64,000 nt of DNA from Protopterus annectens (taxonomy: Eukaryota; Chordata; Ceratodontiformes; Protopteridae), in the NCBI RefSeq assembly GCF_019279795.1, contig NC_056748.1, forward strand, positions 696,954,806-697,018,805, in the 5' to 3' direction. The position numbers were made by a program, and so were the translations under genes. Below the pieces are notes generated by a model. That model did no database searches. It had not been told where the DNA came from and saw only the letters and a list, made by a program, of their open reading frames with translations. Shown here piece after piece: positions 63,616 through 64,000 of the stretch; the stretch's first letter is position 1, and each line of letters starts with the position of its first letter.

Positions 63616-64000
63616 GCAAGAGAAGCAAAACAACAAACTAGGAAATTAGCACTCCAGATTTTAATAGTTGCATAAAAGAGCTGATTTTGGAAGGCAGATG
63701 CTTCTCAAACACCCTGACTTGGCTCTAAGTAGAGACCTGTGAAAACTGGAGAAATAAACAAAAACTGTCAAACCAAGTTAATTGCAATACAGACTGGTAG
63801 CTGACAAAACAGCTTTTCCACCATCTATTGGTCAGAGTGAAAGGAAACTGTTAGCTTAAAATTAAACAATTAAATTAAAATACATTAATTAACTCTGCTC
63901 AGGAAAGAGTAGAAGGCCTTGAAACTGAGGCGCAATATTATTCTGCACAAAAAATAACACTTAAAGTGTAAGCATTTAAGCATCAAGCCCTGTTAAATTA
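63616..64000. other. Unassigned AT-rich flank
   Basis: No gene or repeat family was recognised. It is the right flank of the hAT-type insertion and continues past the window. Confidence 0.35.

Overview
This window is eukaryotic, almost certainly from a vertebrate with a large, repeat-rich genome. It carries DIRS-type tyrosine-recombinase retrotransposons, two clades of endonuclease LINEs (one CR1-like, one L2/CR1-like), L1/Tx1-like LINEs, Penelope-like elements (PLE), V-SINE-like and other tRNA-derived SINEs, a Tc1/mariner terminus and a 3-kb hAT-type element. DIRS plus PLE plus V-SINE fits an amphibian (salamander or caecilian), lungfish or fish and argues against birds and mammals. I cannot name the species. 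No bacterial gene, CRISPR array, rRNA or functional tRNA was found. The only host-gene signal is one candidate 144-nt coding exon at 57027-57170 (minus strand).

Layout. 1-8954: a 3'-terminal LINE fragment (family A), an L1-like 3' end, a heavily decayed DIRS gag, unassigned AT-rich DNA and an L1-like remnant. 8955-23110: one CR1-like LINE (family B copy 1, minus strand) broken by three insertions: a PLE with a 10-bp target duplication (8995-10853), a DIRS element complete from end to end (DIRS1, 11620-17825) and a second family-B LINE (19112-21912). A 121-bp PLE-like scrap also lies inside it. 23525-27960: a long family-A LINE. 28000-35335: L1-like pieces, two more family-B LINEs, SINEs and a DIRS recombinase remnant.

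35829-55197: a second DIRS element (DIRS2, minus strand) stretched to about 19 kb by insertions. These are a third DIRS family (copy A, 37262-41435), a Tc1 end and a plus-strand family-B LINE, a PLE fragment (44954-45502), a recombinase-less DIRS3 copy (copy B, 47331-51258) that sits in-frame in the DIRS2 gag, and an L1-like LINE (51845-54765). 55199-57289: an older DIRS RT remnant, unassigned DNA and the candidate exon. 57290-60275: the best-preserved family-B LINE. 60539-63607: a non-autonomous hAT-type element with a perfect 8-bp target duplication.

The elements depend on one another. SINE tails match the tails of the LINEs that probably mobilised them. The DIRS3 copy without a recombinase probably moved in trans. 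The most unusual signal is in the DIRS elements. In each family the gag gene is filled with a family-specific octamer of the form TYGGNNCC, and in DIRS1 and DIRS2 the same octamer is concentrated in the inverted terminal repeats. Nearly all coding regions carry stops or frameshifts and are annotated as pseudogenes. Coordinates of degraded boundaries are approximate.
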